From assembly GCA_030268105.1 (NCBI GenBank), contig BSDZ01000026.1, forward strand, positions 252,001 through 316,000: a DNA stretch of 64,000 nucleotides. The letters run 5' to 3'. Below are positions 11,734 to 23,350 of the stretch, in pieces (position 1 is the first letter of the stretch; every line of letters starts with the position of its first letter). The position numbers were made by a program, and so were the translations under genes. The notes under the pieces were generated by a model. It did not search any database. It was not told where the DNA came from and saw only the letters and a program-made list of their open reading frames with translations. The DNA is from Volvox africanus (lineage: Eukaryota > Chlorophyta > Chlorophyceae > Chlamydomonadales > Volvocaceae).

Positions 11734-12535
11734 TGTTGTGCTACGGTTAGTTTCCCGCCGATGCGTAGGTCGATGTGATCCTACAAGGCGAAGTGCTATT
11801 GTGATGAACACATTGCATATGAATGAATCTGCATGATATAAATGTATTCGTGTACATTTATATATGCATTTGGCATGTTGTCATTATCCATCGCGACATC
11901 GCATCATGGCAAATCCGCCTAGCATGCATGAAAGCCCGAAGCATTGAAGTGCGCATTATGCTCGTGCTACGAAACGATAAGTAATATTATCCGATATAAT
12001 ATTACTTCATAACAGCACACGTTGAGAGCGCCACACTCATCGCGACACATGCCCTGCAACCGGATATCGTTATCCGGACCCTTGCTTATACGTTGTTATG
12101 CGTAGACATCGCCTATACACAGTAGGATTGTCACATCAAGGATCGGCCTCCTAATGTGAATCGTACGGCATTGCGATGCTGCGAGCATAACAGATGCGAG
12201 GACGGCTAAGCAAGACAAGATATTCGATACCGGAGAACACTTGTGTGTTCTACATTACTATTGCTATACGCTATTCTACTTAGCCCGAGCTAAGCCTGAA
12301 CTTCGCTAATCACCGCCGCGTGATGATTGCTTGCTTCCGGCGCTGACGGCGATTTCGTCCATTGCATCGTTCCGATCTGTAAAACTGTAAGTTATATCTC
12401 TCTTCGTCTTGAAGTCTTCCGCTGTCTCTGTTTGCTCTCGCTTGCCTTGCTGTACTTGCAAGTGCTCGTGCATCGGTGTCGAAAGTCTCCAGACGTGCAG
12501 ATACTTATGAGCAAACGCGAACGAGAGGTACAACA
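11734..12535 (+). repeat. Family-1 LTR, 5' LTR of C (802 bp)
   Basis: Begins TGTTGTGCTACGG, ends GAGGTACAACA. Several perfect short palindromes are visible: an AT-rich one near 11987-12012, CCGGATATCGTTATCCGG near 12061, GAACACTTGTGTGTTC near 12236 and CTTAGCCCGAGCTAAG near 12279. Promoter and polyadenylation signals were not resolved. Confidence 0.9.
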
Positions 12536-12538
12536 ATT

Positions 12539-12550
12539 TGGTATCGAGAC
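12539..12550 (+). promoter_or_regulatory. Primer-binding site of C
   Basis: TGGTATCGAGAC, three bases after the LTR, begins with the TGG expected for pairing with a tRNA 3' CCA. The same 12-mer follows the family-2 LTRs on the minus strand, so both families use the same primer. The tRNA identity was not assigned. Confidence 0.65.
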
Positions 12551-12603
12551 CAGGTTCGTTGCCTAACTGTCTCTCTTTGTCTAATCGGAAGTAGGTTCTT
12601 TCT

Positions 12604-13037
12604 ATGGCGAGTTCCAGCGACGAACCACAAGGACCGCTAGATACTTTTGCCGAAGACCTAGGCCGCGCCGTTTTGGACGCCGCCGCTTCCGGTTTGTAAT
12701 TGTTCAATTGCTTTTACTTAGATTGCTGCACTTGTTGTGTAAGTGTACGCTCTGAGTCGCAGGTAATCTCAGAGCACCGGCATTGCTTGCTGCGGCGACT
12801 GAGACCGGCTTTCGTCCGGACCAGTTGGCGACTCTCATCGCCCAAACTACGGAGATCAGGACTCAGCTGGGCAAGTACTTGCTGAGTTTACTGAATCTTC
12901 TCAAGAGTACTGTCGGTAGGCTCACCGAATTGTTTTGTACTCTTGCCTTTGCGATAGAAGTCGGCTTCTATTACGCAAACCTAGGGTATCGTTTCGTGCT
13001 CCATGTCCGCGGAACACAACGATACGCCGCACACTAG
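12604..13037 (+). other. C leader ORF in two putative exons
   Basis: Exon 1 is 12604-12691 (ATG, 29 codons plus one base, ending GCTTCCG before GTTTGT). The putative intron 12692-12762 is 71 bp and ends GTCGCAG. Exon 2 starts at 12763, restores Gly, and continues to TAG at 13035-13037 as a helical segment (LATLIAQTTEIRTQLGKYLL). The phase and the exon length are kept in E, A, B, I, J and Z. How exon 2 connects to gag, which starts in another frame at 13003, is unresolved: a second splice, re-initiation and a separate small protein are all possible. No family recognised. Confidence 0.6.
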
Positions 13038-14238
13038 CCTAGCTAGCCAACCCGATTTTGTTGTGGCTGCTAGAGCACCGGATAGAGGTCTTGAGACTGT
13101 TGGCGCGCGAGCCACTCAAGAGCCCCTTTTCCTTCAGACCCCTGCTCACTTAATTGTGCCGCATTCAGCAGTGAACACGAATATGGACAACACTGCTGGA
13201 CCAAGGGTTCTGCCATTACCTCAAGCTCGAGGGCATGATGACATCCCTGAGGTGATGAGATTGTCAATTCCCGTTCCTAGGCTCAATATTTCGCTGACCG
13301 ACAAGACACCAGGGCATAGCATAGCCGATGCAACTCGTGCGTACGTGCGTGACGCTAAAAAGTATCTCCAGGCTGTTCATGGTGGCGATAATGACGGTAT
13401 CAGGTGTCTCTTCGTTGGTAACACCCTCGAGGGCTCAGCGAAGGACTGGTATCGCAATTGGACCAACGCCCGGGGCAACTATACTTTTGACGAGTTGGTC
13501 GCCGCTTTGCTCGCACGATTCGCTACTGAGGTTCAAGCACGCGATGTGGAAGCTCGTAAGGTTTTGGCAGCCGGTAGCTACCACATGCGTCGGGATGAAA
13601 ATGTACCTGCGTACCAGTCACGCTTCGAAGCACTTGTGACTCCCATTGCTGACCTCACTGAATCCGAGCGTGTCTTTTGGTTTAGGCGAGGCCTGACGAA
13701 ACTTTTGGCTAAATGGTGCGCTACTGACTTGGTTGGAGCGCAGATCAAGTCGTATGATGCTTTGGTCGCTTTTGCTAAGGGCACGGAGATACGACTCCTT
13801 GCCGGTGAGGAAGAAGTCAAGTCTGCCCCTCGTGCAAATGCCGTGCAAGTGCAGGATCTGCTTGGGGAAGCCGTAGCCCTTGACCAGGATTTCGGAGCGA
13901 CCCGCCCCACGCCTACTGCCGCGATGCGACGCAGCAACCGGCAACGCCAGGCGCGCGGGGGCGCTAGCTCGGGTGTCCGTGGGTCAGGAGGAGCAGGTCC
14001 GAGCTCGGACCCGGCTAAAAACAGGAAGCGTGGTGGTGCGCCGTCGACGGCAGCCGCACAGCGTTCCGACCCCAATGCGAAGCGGACTCGCACGGACGAC
14101 ACGTAAATGCCAAAATGGAATTGCAATTGTTCCGAATTCGAGCGTCGGAAATTGGCCAACGTTTGTCTACGGTGTGCGGAGAGCCATTCCACGAAGGATT
14201 GCCCGCTAATGCCGCCATTTGTACCTCAGCCGAAATAG
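13003..14238 (+). pseudogene. C gag with premature stop
   Basis: Capsid and nucleocapsid polyprotein that assembles the virus-like particle in the cytoplasm. Starts at ATG 13003 (MSAEHNDTPHTS). Capsid helices lie around residues 110-260 (CLFVGNTLEGSAKDWYRNW, YQSRFEALVTPIADL, VFWFRRGL). A basic Ser/Gly-rich linker follows. TAA at 14104-14106 stands where E has TGT, cutting off the CCHC knuckle CLRCAESHSTKDC, which remains open in the same frame to TAG at 14236-14238. The TAG is in frame with pol. Repair of one codon would give a 411-residue gag, the normal size for the family as seen in E. Confidence 0.9.
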
Positions 14239-17217
14239 GGGCTTGCCCGGGTTCCTGCGGAGGGGGCACCGCCCGGGATTTCTGAACTAACGCGTGGTCG
14301 GTGGTCATCCTTACGGCCAGCCGTTAAGGCATTGTTGCCTTGCGTACTTGGACACATCGAGCGAGTCATTGCGCGACGCATCACGCTTGACGGACGCACG
14401 GGACTTCTCTGCTTCGATCCGTTGTGTAATTTGTTTACACCTCGCCGTCCCCTGTTGTCTATCGATCTGTCTAACCACGTGGTTTTGTTCATCCCCTCAT
14501 CTCTGCGTGAGATGTCGGAACAGTTGGCCGTTTATAGGAGATGTAGGCGTCAATATCCAGGCACCGCCGCATGTGTATTACTCCCTGCTTTCTGTCGGCG
14601 CAAGGCAGAGGCATCGTTGAGGGGTATGCGGCGTGTCCACCGGTTTGAGCCGGGCACCGTTTTGTTTAATGGTGTGGATCGGGAGGGTACGCTGGCTCCG
14701 TGGCCAAGCACATCCTACTCGGTTGACGTTTGGTACGAAGCTCCTGATGAGGGTGCCGTAGGTTACGGACCCGCCCTAAGTGCACTAACGTTATCTGCTG
14801 GGCAGTCGCTCGTAGATAACCGTGTCCCAGTGGTTCAGATCGGTTTGAATGGCCGTACTCTGAAGGCACTTGTTGACACCGGTGCCAGCGACGACTTCAT
14901 CTCTGTAGCAGAGGTGAATGCGCTGGGGTTGACCCCAGGTTCGTCTGATTGTCCACAGGTTACCCTTGCTGACGGGGGTAAGCATCCCATCGTGGGCAGG
15001 ATTACCCTTAGCCTATCGATAGGCCCTTTGCGTGTTGTGACCCGGCCGTACGTGCTGCAGGGCTTAGCAGAGACTGCACCGTACATAATGGGGTCGTCGA
15101 CATTACGGCAGTACCGCGCGCGCATCGACATGGAGACCGCAACCCTGCATATGTGCAAGGGTACTCTGTCGATTAAGGTACCTTTCCTGTCGTTTGAACA
15201 TGTCACACCAAAGGAGGGCGAAACTGAGGCGGTGCCTATGGTTAATTTCGCTGTGACCGCAATGGCCGCGCGAATCGATCCAGAGCTAGTCGGGCGTAAG
15301 GAGGCCGTCCGTTTGTTACGGAAGGGTGCCCACGGACTGCTTTTAAGGCCGCGGGTGAGCTGTTGTGTCACCACCGCGCAGATTTCTGCGGATCCTGAGG
15401 TTGAGGCCCTACTGTCGCAGTATGAGGACGTCTTTAAAGATATCCCTGGCCTACCACCTATGCGTCCTGTTGATCACACAATCCCTCTCGTGCCTGGAGC
15501 GCAGCCTACGGCCCGGCCAATGTACAGGTTGAGTCCATTGGAGCTGGACGAGGTGAAGCGCCAGGTGACGGATTTGCTCGCGAAGGGTATGATACGCCCC
15601 AGCACATCCCCGTATTCTGCACTGATTTTGTTTGTCGGTAAGAAGGATGGGACCTTGCGCATGTGCATTGATTACCGGGGGTTAAATGCGAATACGGTGA
15701 AAAATCGCTACCCTTTGCCACGCGTTGACGACCTGTTGGATAAGCTGAAGGGCTCGGCTTATTTTTCCTCAATTGACTTACGACAGGGCTACAATCAGAT
15801 TCGCATCGCTGCCTCTGATATCCCGAAAACCGCTTTTCGGACGCCCTTCGGTCACTTTGAGTATACGGTCCTATCGTTTGGTTTGACTAATGCCCCTGCG
15901 ACGTTTCAGGCGGTTATGGACCGAATGTTTAGGCCGTTTATCGACAGGTTCGTTGTTTGCTACCTGGATGACATCTTGGTATATTCTAAGACGCGCGAGG
16001 AGCACTTGGAGCATCTTCGGCTCGTGCTCGACGTTATGAGGCGGGAGCAATTGTTTGCTAAACGCGCCAAATGCTTTTGGGCGCGGCCTCAGGTGGAATA
16101 TTTGGGCCACATTGTGTCGGCCACCGGTGTGAAGATGGACCCGCGGAAGGTCGCCATGGTTCGTGATTGGCCCGCGCCTCAGAACCTCACGGAGCTGCGT
16201 AAGTTCCTTGGCTTGACCAATTATTTCCGAAAGTTCATTGAAAAATATTCCATCATTGCGGCCCCACTTACTAACTTAACTCGCAAAGGCGTTTTCGTTT
16301 CGCTCGAGTCGTGGACGTCGCAATGCCAGCGGGCATTCGAAGAGCTCAAACGAATCGTTGCCGAAGATGTCACCCTTGCATTCCCTGATTACTCGTTGCC
16401 GTTTCGTGTTGAGGTAGTGTCTGATGCCTCAATATTTGGAAGCGGCGCTGTATTGTTACAGGAAGGGCGACCGATCGCCTTCACGAGTAAGAAGTTTTCT
16501 GGTGCGGAGATTCGCTACACCACCGGGGAACAGGAGCTTCTGGCCGTGCTGCATGCTTTAAAGGAATGGCGCTGTTACCTCGAGGGACGCCCGTTTACTT
16601 AAAAGACTGACCACAAGCCCCTAACGTTTTTGCAAAGCGTTCCAACGTTGAACCGCCGTCAGGCTAGGTGGATGGAATACCTAGCTAGGTTCGACTGCAC
16701 CTGGGAGTATATTTCTGGTAAATTAAATATTGCCGATGCTCTCAGTCGACATCCGTCGCTACACGCTGCAATTTTGGCAGCGCCCATCGTGCGGCCGCGT
16801 AGCGAGGAGGTACCGATCGCGACGGACCTCGCGGAGCGGTTGAAGGTTGCCTACAACGCAGACGCCTGGTTCGCGGACCCGGCTAATGTAGAAAACCTTC
16901 GCAAGCAGAATGGCCTTTGGCTACGGACGGAGGGTGCAGCTACGCAAATCGTCGTTCCGAACGACGACGCGCTATGCTACGACATCCTTGCGCGGTTCCA
17001 CGAGGACCCGTTAGCAGGACACCCTGGTAGCAAGCGATTGATCGACTTGGTGCAACGTTCCTTTTGGTGGCCTCGTTTGGCTAAGGATGCGGTGAACTTC
17101 GTCCAGACATGCAGTCTGTGCCAGCGCAATAAGGCTTTGTCCGGTAAGGGCCATGGGTTGTTCAACCGTTTCCTGTCCCGGATGCGCCTTGGGAAAGTGT
17201 TTCCATGGACTTCGTAG
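14239..17217 (+). pseudogene. C pol: unnamed domain, protease, RT, RNase H, integrase N-terminus
   Basis: Follows the gag TAG without frame change. In order: a 130-residue domain with unknown role ([18 protein letters not shown], ending VWYEAP); aspartic protease with [13 protein letters not shown] (about 14866-14905); RT with [36 protein letters not shown] and [11 protein letters not shown] (about 15961); RNase H with [17 protein letters not shown] and [19 protein letters not shown] at 16600-16602 (TTA in E) interrupts RNase H; the frame resumes to the integrase zinc finger ([18 protein letters not shown]). Loss of one G near 17162 then shifts the frame. One or two copies elsewhere (E) are open at these places. 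Confidence 0.9.
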
Positions 17218-18299
17218 TCGCGCTGCCCAAAACTGAGGGGGGATATGATGCGGTGTTCGTAATGGTCGATCGTCTGACTAAGATGGTTCACCTAGCACCA
17301 TGCACATCATCCTGCACGGCTGAGCAAACCGCACGTTTGTTTTTCGACAATGTGGTTCGGTTACACAGGGTTCCCAAAAATGTGATTTCGGACCGCGGTG
17401 GGCAGTTCACGTCTAAGTTTTGGGAAGCGCTCTGCAAACTAGTTGGCATGCGCGTCAACCTGAGCACGGCGTATCACCCGCAGACTGATGGTCAAACCGA
17501 ACGCACAAATCGCACGTTGGGTGATATGTTGCGCAATTATGCTGGTCACACACCACTCGTTTGGGATACATATTTGACTGCGGCAGAATTCGCGCTTAAC
17601 AACGCTGTGAACCGCGCAACAGGCAAAAGTCCGTTCTTTCTCAACTACGGATTTCATCCCTCGCTACCCGTGTGGCGTGAGTTGGAAGTGAACGTGCCTG
17701 CTGCTAAACTTTTTGCCAAGTCTTTTATGTCCCGAATCACAGACGCGAAGTCATGTTTGGACGCGGCGCAGCAACGAACGACGGAATATTACAACAAATC
17801 CAAGCAGGATGTGACGTTTTCGGAAGGGCAACTCGTGTTGCTAAGCACCAAGAACTTGCGTTTCTTGGCCGACGGATCCCGAAAACTCTTACCTCGCTGG
17901 ATTGGTCCGTATCCTGTCGTGCGCATGGTTGGGAATGTGGCTGTGGAGCTTGCATTGCCCGCTGATATGACCATTCACCCCACGTTTCACGTATCGCTTG
18001 TTCGTCTGTATTGTGGTACGGAACCCGTCCCTGAGCCTGCTAACGCCCCCGCAGCGATCGAACCAGTTCCCGAGACCTGGATCGCTGGTAAACAGAAGTT
18101 TTACGATGTGGAGCGGGTGTTAGATTATCGCGCGCGTCGTGTGGGCCGACACCGACGTAAGCGGACAGTACACAAGTACTTGGTTAAGTGGACAGGGTAT
18201 ACCGACGAGCACAACTCATGGGAACCGGCACGCAACTTTTCACAGGACATGAAGCCCCTGCTCGAAGAAGCCCGCAAACGTGCCACGCAAGCCCAATGA
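17205..18299 (+). pseudogene. C integrase core, GPY/F and chromodomain
   Basis: 364-residue frame, shifted from the upstream pol by the deletion near 17162. DDE residues are in [28 protein letters not shown] and HPQTDGQTERTNR. GPY/F is RWIGPYPVVRMVGNVAVEL. The C-terminal chromodomain (FYDVERVLDYR, YLVKWTGYTDEHNSWEPA) puts the element in the chromovirus branch. The frame ends 60 bp before the purine tract and 3' LTR. Otherwise intact. Confidence 0.9.
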
Positions 18300-18343
18300 C
18301 CCCTGCAGTCGATGCTGTATGATGCAGCGAGGACGCTGCATAC

Positions 18344-18358
18344 GGGAGGGGGGATAAT
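18344..18358 (+). promoter_or_regulatory. Polypurine tract of C
   Basis: GGGAGGGGGGATAAT directly before the 3' LTR; plus-strand DNA synthesis primer site. The same tract precedes the 3' LTRs of F (near 38091) and Y (near 40528), and its complement lies inside the LTRs of A, B and E. Confidence 0.75.
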
Positions 18359-19182
18359 TGTTGTGCTACGGTTAGTTTCCCGCCGATGCGTAGGTCGATG
18401 TGATCCTACAAGGCGAAGTGCTATTGTGATGAACACATTGCATATGAATGAATCTGCATGATATAAATGTATTTGTGTACATTTATATACGCATTTGGCA
18501 TGTTGTCATTATCCATCGCGACATCGCATCATGGCAAATCCGCCTAGCATGCATGAAAGCCCGAAGCATTGAAGTGCGCATTATGCTCGTGCTACGAAAG
18601 GATAAGTAATATTATCCGATATAATATTACTTCATTACAGCACACGTTGAGAGCGCCGCACTCGTCGCGACACATGCCCTGCAACCGGATATCGTTATCC
18701 GGACCCTTGCATCATGCGAATGCCGGAAAGGCTTATACGTTGTTATGCGTAGACATCACCTACACGCAGTAGGATTGTCACATCTAGGATCGGCCTCCTA
18801 ATGTGAATCGTACGGCATTGCGATACTGCGAGTATAACAGATGCGAGGACGGCTAAGCAAGACAAGACATTCGATACCGGAGAACACTCGTGTGTTCTTT
18901 ATTACTATTGCTTTACGCTATTCTACTTAGCCCGAGCTAAGCCTGAACTTCGCTAATCACCGCCGCGTGATGATTGCTTGCTTCCGGCGCTGACGGCGAT
19001 TTCGTCCATTGCATCGTTCCGATCTGTAAAACTGTAAGTTATATCTCTCTTCGTCTTGAAGTCTTCCGCTGTCTCTGTTTGCTCTCTCTTGCCTTGCTGT
19101 ACTTGCAAGTGCTCGTGCATCGGTGTCGAAAGTCTCCAGACGTGCAGATACTTATGAGCAAACGCGAACGAGAGGTACAACA
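18359..19182 (+). repeat. Family-1 LTR, 3' LTR of C (824 bp)
   Basis: Begins TGTTGTGCTACGG, ends GGTACAACA, followed by the GCTCC target duplication. Compared with the 5' LTR it has an extra 24 bp near 18714 (GCATCATGCGAATGCCGG region) and scattered substitutions. Confidence 0.9.
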
Positions 19183-19187
19183 GCTCC

Positions 19188-20996
19188 CGCTTCATCACCT
19201 CAAGCACGAGCTCGAGATGCTTCAGGTGCTCCTCGCACGTCTTGGAATATATCAAAATATCGTCCAAATAACATACGACGAACCTGTCGATATACGGTCT
19301 GAACATGCAGTCCATCACTGCTTGAAATGTGGCGGGCGCATTAGTATGTCCAAACGACAAGACCGTGTACTCGAAGTGACCAAAGGGGGTCCGGAAAACG
19401 GTTTTCGGAATATCAGAAGCAGCAATGCGTATCTGATTATACCCTTGTTGAAGGTCAATCGAGGAAAAATAAGCTGAGCCTTTCAGCTTATCGAGCAGTT
19501 CATCAACGCGCGGCAAAGGGTAGCGATTTTTGATCGTGGTCGCATTCAAGCCCCGATAATCAATGCACATGCGCAACGTCCCATCCTTCTTACCGACAAA
19601 CAATATCGGTGCGGAGTATGGCGATGTGCTGGGCCGAATCATACCCTTTGCGAGCAGATCCCCCACTTGACGCTTCACTTCATCCAGCTCCAACGGGCTT
19701 AACCTGTACATAGGTTGTGAAACGGGTTGTGCTCCGGGCACAAGAGGGATCGTATGGTCAACAGGTCGCATAGGTGGGAGCCCTGGGATGTCACCAAAGA
19801 CATCAGCATATTTATACAGGAGGGCTTCGACCTCAAGATCCTTCACGGTGGACTGCGCGGTGGTAGCATTCGATTGCACCCGTGGCCTCACAAGCAACAC
19901 ATGGGCGCCTTTCTGTACCATCCGATTGGTTTCTTTGCGCCCAATTAGCTTGGGTTCTTGATTTCGGCGGACGATCACCGCTAAGCGCAATTAACCTCAG
20001 GCTCCGCAACAGTTCTGCCCTCCTCTGGTGTGACATCTTGGTATGACAGGAAAGGTGCCTTAGTCGATAGGTTCCCTTTGCACAAACTAAGTGTGGTGGA
20101 CTCCATATCGATGCGCGCGCGGCACTGTCGTAATGTCGCGGCATCCAAAATGTACTGTGCCGTCTCTGAGAGACCTTGTAGCACATACGGTTGGGCCCTA
20201 ACACGCAGAGGGCCTATCGATAGGCTCAGGGTGATCCTGCCCACAATGGGATGCTTACCTCCATCAGCGAAGGTAACCTGTGCACAATCAGACGACTGAG
20301 GGGTCAACCCCAAAGCATTCACCTCCTTTGCCGAGATGAAGTCGTCGCTGGCGCCGGTATCCACGAGCGCCTTCATCAGTCGACCTCCGAGGCCGATTTT
20401 GATGATAGGAACACGATTTCCTGTCGGAGTCGACTCCGCAGAAAGTAGAAGTGACCCTATAGCAGGCTGTAACCTGGTAGAATCTAAAAGAGGGGCCTCA
20501 AACCAAACTTCAGCAGCATAAGATAGTTTGGGTAAGGGCGTCGGCTTTCCCGTCACATCCACATGTTAAGCAAAGCGGTGTCCGACTCGAGTCGGAGAAC
20601 ACATTGCATACCTTCCAGCAGGGACGCAACTTTGCGTTGGCTATAGGAGGGAATTAATATGCAAGCTGCAGTGTCCGGATCTCGACGGCGATACCTCTTA
20701 TACCTGGTGAGCTGCTCGCACAACTCACGGAAAGATGAAGGGATCAACAAAGTAACGTGGCCAGATAAATCGAGGGAAGAAAGAGGGCAGCGCGGTGCAA
20801 ATAAATTACACAGCGAGTCAAAATGATTTAGTCCCATGCGTCCGTCAAGCGAAAAACGTCGCCCGATAGCCTGCTCGATTTGTCCAAAAACGGAAGGTAA
20901 AAGATCCTTTATAGCCGGACGCAACGTCGGCCAGCGGCCACGTACACTTCCTTCAGTCCCGGGAGGAGTCCCTTCCTCCGCATCCCGGGCAACTTC
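19188..20996 (-). pseudogene. B RT palm and fingers, protease, unnamed domain (part right of C)
   Basis: Minus-strand continuation of B. Frame about 19188-19990 covers the RT ([36 protein letters not shown]), 19981-20562 the protease ([17 protein letters not shown]), and 20553-20996 the unnamed domain (IEQAIGRRFSLDGR, LLIPSSFRELCEQL). Frameshifts sit near 19985 (one base lost) and near 20562 (bases lost at ACATGTTAAGC). The part of the frame extending left past 19188 into the C LTR is an artefact of the insertion. Confidence 0.85.
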
Positions 20997-22218
20997 CTAA
21001 GTCGTCTTAGGCATGAAAGGCGGTAACAGAGGACATTCACGAGTAGGGTGCTCCCCCACACACCTCAGGCAAAGATTAGCAAACTTCCGACGGTCAAACT
21101 CCGAACGTCGGCACTCCCACTTCTGCATATATGGATCCTCTGTCCGGGGCTTTTTAACACTAGGAGCCGCGTTCTGCATGGCAGCTACAGTCGGCGTGCT
21201 CCCTCTACGTTTCCCTTTCACGTGGCCCGAGCTTGGCCCAGCTCCTGCAGACCCACGGTTACTTGGGCTTTGGCGTCCGCGAACATCATACCGTCTTTCC
21301 TTCTGAACGGTAGTCGCGGCCACCGCAAGGCGTTGGCGATCAGGACCCTGGTCCTTCGGTGTCGACTCCGAAGGTAGTTCCTGCGCTCGCATGGCGTGAA
21401 CGTGAGGATTAAGTTGTTTAGCATCTTTACCAGCCAAATTCCAAACCTCCGCACATCTAGCGAACGTTACTAAGGCATCGTAAGACTGGAACGGAATTCC
21501 GTTAAGGTCAGTGGCGCACCATCGTGCAAGGGGTAAGACCGCGATGAAACCAAAAGATGCGATCTTCCTCAGGAACGTTAACGATAGGGGTTCTCAGTGC
21601 CTCAAAACGCGATTGATAAGCAGGAACGGTCTCGTGTGGGTGCATATGGTACGTGCCTTGCGCCAGCGTCTTACGAGCCTCGTTACTACGCAAGCAAACT
21701 TTGGTAGCAAAGCGAGCGAGAAGAGCATCGATCAGGTTTTCGAACGTGTATTTAACCCTTGCAGTTGTCCACTCGTCAACAGCACCCTCGAGGGTATTCC
21801 CAACGAACAGGCATTTAATGGAGTCGCATCCCCCGCCGTGCACTGCTTGCAGATATTGCCTAGCGTCACGAACGTAGGACCGTGTCCTATCCACGACACT
21901 ATGTCCTGAATTCTTTGCCTTTTCGTCAGCGGAGATATTAAGCTTAGGCACGGGGATAGTCAACTTCATTACCTCCGGTATTCCGAGGGGTTCTTGAACC
22001 GCAGGTGTTACCAGAGCCCGTTGCGCTCCAACTCCTTCACTCGTTGTAGCCGCTGCCAACAGTGGTACAATTAAGTGTGAAGGGGTCTGGAGAACAATGG
22101 GATCTGACATAATACGGGTTCCGACGGTATCGGGATCGGTGAAAGCAGTTCTAACGGCGTGGCCGCCATGGGGCTGGCTTGCTGTGCCCAGATAAGAACT
22201 ATCGTCGCGTCCCGACAT
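20997..22218 (-). pseudogene. B gag (frameshifted)
   Basis: Start ATG at 22216-22218 (MSGRDDSSYLGTAS). The capsid frame runs to about 21530, where five bases are lost relative to A, giving a premature end. The C-terminal frame 20997-21437 has the basic linker and CCHC knuckle CLRCVGEHPTREC, and ends in TAG at 20997-20999, in the pol frame. The B copy has CGA where A has TGA in the capsid (near 21521), so B is less decayed there. Confidence 0.85.
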
Positions 22219-22456
22219 GGAGCACGAACTTATATTTATGAACAGGAATTTCCTAAAAGACCTGTGAACAAGTTAACACAAGAGGAATTTTCGACTACTC
22301 GCGTACCGACAGAACTCCTGAGTAGACCAATGGGGAAAGCGATGTAATCCGTAAGGCCGTCTCTTATCTCAGTGGTTTTCTGAATCAAGGCCTTGATCTG
22401 TTCCGTGTTTAAGTGCTGTCCAGCCAACACCGCGTTCAGCGTTGGCGTACGTTCAC

Positions 22457-22616
22457 CTGCAACTTACAGTGAAAGCTTGCAACGAGGATGCAGCAGCTAG
22501 TTATCAACAGATGTCTAGGATTACAAACCGGAAGTGGTGGCGTCCAGGACAGCGTGGCCAAGATCCTCAGCGAAGGTGTGTAAAGGGCTGGGGCGAGTGT
22601 CATCGTCGCTCGCCAT
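22457..22616 (-). other. B leader exon (88 nt) and putative intron (72 bp)
   Basis: ATG at 22614-22616, exon end 22529, intron 22528-22457 (GTTTGT to TTGCAG). Exon 2 reads on through LNTEQIKALIQKTTEIRDGL. Same layout as in A, C, E, I, J and Z. Confidence 0.6.
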
Positions 22617-22683
22617 CGTGAGAACCTACTTCCGATGAGGGACAATGAGGCAGTCGTGACTTTACCCGTCTCGATACCAAATT

Positions 22684-23350
22684 TGTTGTATCCTTCCTTC
22701 TTCAATCATGCACTGAATCTGCACGTCTGGATGTTAGCTAAGTGCACACCAAGATTACGAACAGCAAGGCAATTCAATGCAAGCAAAGTGACAGCGGAAG
22801 ACTCAACAATAAGGAAAGATCCAACTTACAATAGTCTTCGATTACATATTGGTAGTCGGCCGTCAGACCCCATGGGCAATGTTCATCATCCGGCTGAAGA
22901 TGTTATGCTGGAATAGCTCAGGCCGAATAAAAATGCATATAACGTATGTATGCGAATAAGATTGTGTTAAATACGCGAGTACTTAGTCCAAAGTAGCATC
23001 AAGCCGACTTCGGTCTCTAGGCGGCCGTCCTCGCACCTATCACGTCGTGATACCGATGTGCAGTACAGGTCTCACTGGATTTCGATCTCAAGTGTGAGTA
23101 CCTTCGTAGCACTATTCTAAATACTGCGTAATCCGTGATATTAATGGATGCAACGCATGCAATATGCAAAGGTCCGAATATTGATATTCGGTTGCCGACC
23201 CAACCATCGCGATCGTCACCTTCTCGCATACGCGTATGGTTTATGACACAGATGAGGTAATAATATTTATAGTATTATTACGTGAGATATTATGCCAACA
23301 GATAGATCGCGCATTAATTATCAGCCTCGAGTCAAACATGTTGACCGACA
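22684..23350 (-). repeat. Family-2 LTR, 5' LTR of B, truncated at the right
   Basis: Begins TGTTGTATCC. About 145 bp of the outer end are replaced at 23350/23351 by gag sequence of copy I, with two or three bases of microhomology (ACA). This is a deletion junction between two family-2 copies. Confidence 0.8.

Larger units (their letters stand above)
11734..19182 (+). mobile_element. Family-1 Ty3/gypsy chromovirus C, nested in B
   Basis: Complete 7449-bp plus-strand element: 5' LTR 11734-12535, primer-binding site 12539-12550, leader exon 12604-12691, gag 13003-14238, UAG, pol 14239-18299, purine tract 18344-18358, 3' LTR 18359-19182, 5-bp target duplication GCTCC. The 3' LTR is 24 bp longer because the 5' LTR lacks a block (inserted in the other copy near 18714), and several substitutions separate the two. 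Defects are few: TAA in gag (14104-14106), TAA in RNase H (16600-16602) and a 1-bp deletion near 17162 in integrase. It is younger than B. Confidence 0.95.
8930..23350 (-). mobile_element. Family-2 Ty3/gypsy chromovirus B, interrupted by element C
   Basis: Minus-strand element. Its 3' LTR is the one shared with A (8930-9417), and its 5' LTR is 22684-23350, truncated at the right where gag sequence of copy I is joined. Element C (11734-19182) is inserted in the RT region, flanked by GCTCC at 11729-11733 and 19183-19187. Removing C restores a continuous RT frame (...EVMKRE then QLFAKRAK). Coding parts: integrase 9438-10739, RNase H and RT thumb 10740-11733, RT palm/fingers, protease and unnamed domain 19188-20996, gag 20997-22218, leader exon 22529-22616. 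Broken by TGA at 10740-10742, TGA near 11262, frameshifts near 19985 and 20562, and a 5-bp gag deletion near 21530. Confidence 0.85.
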
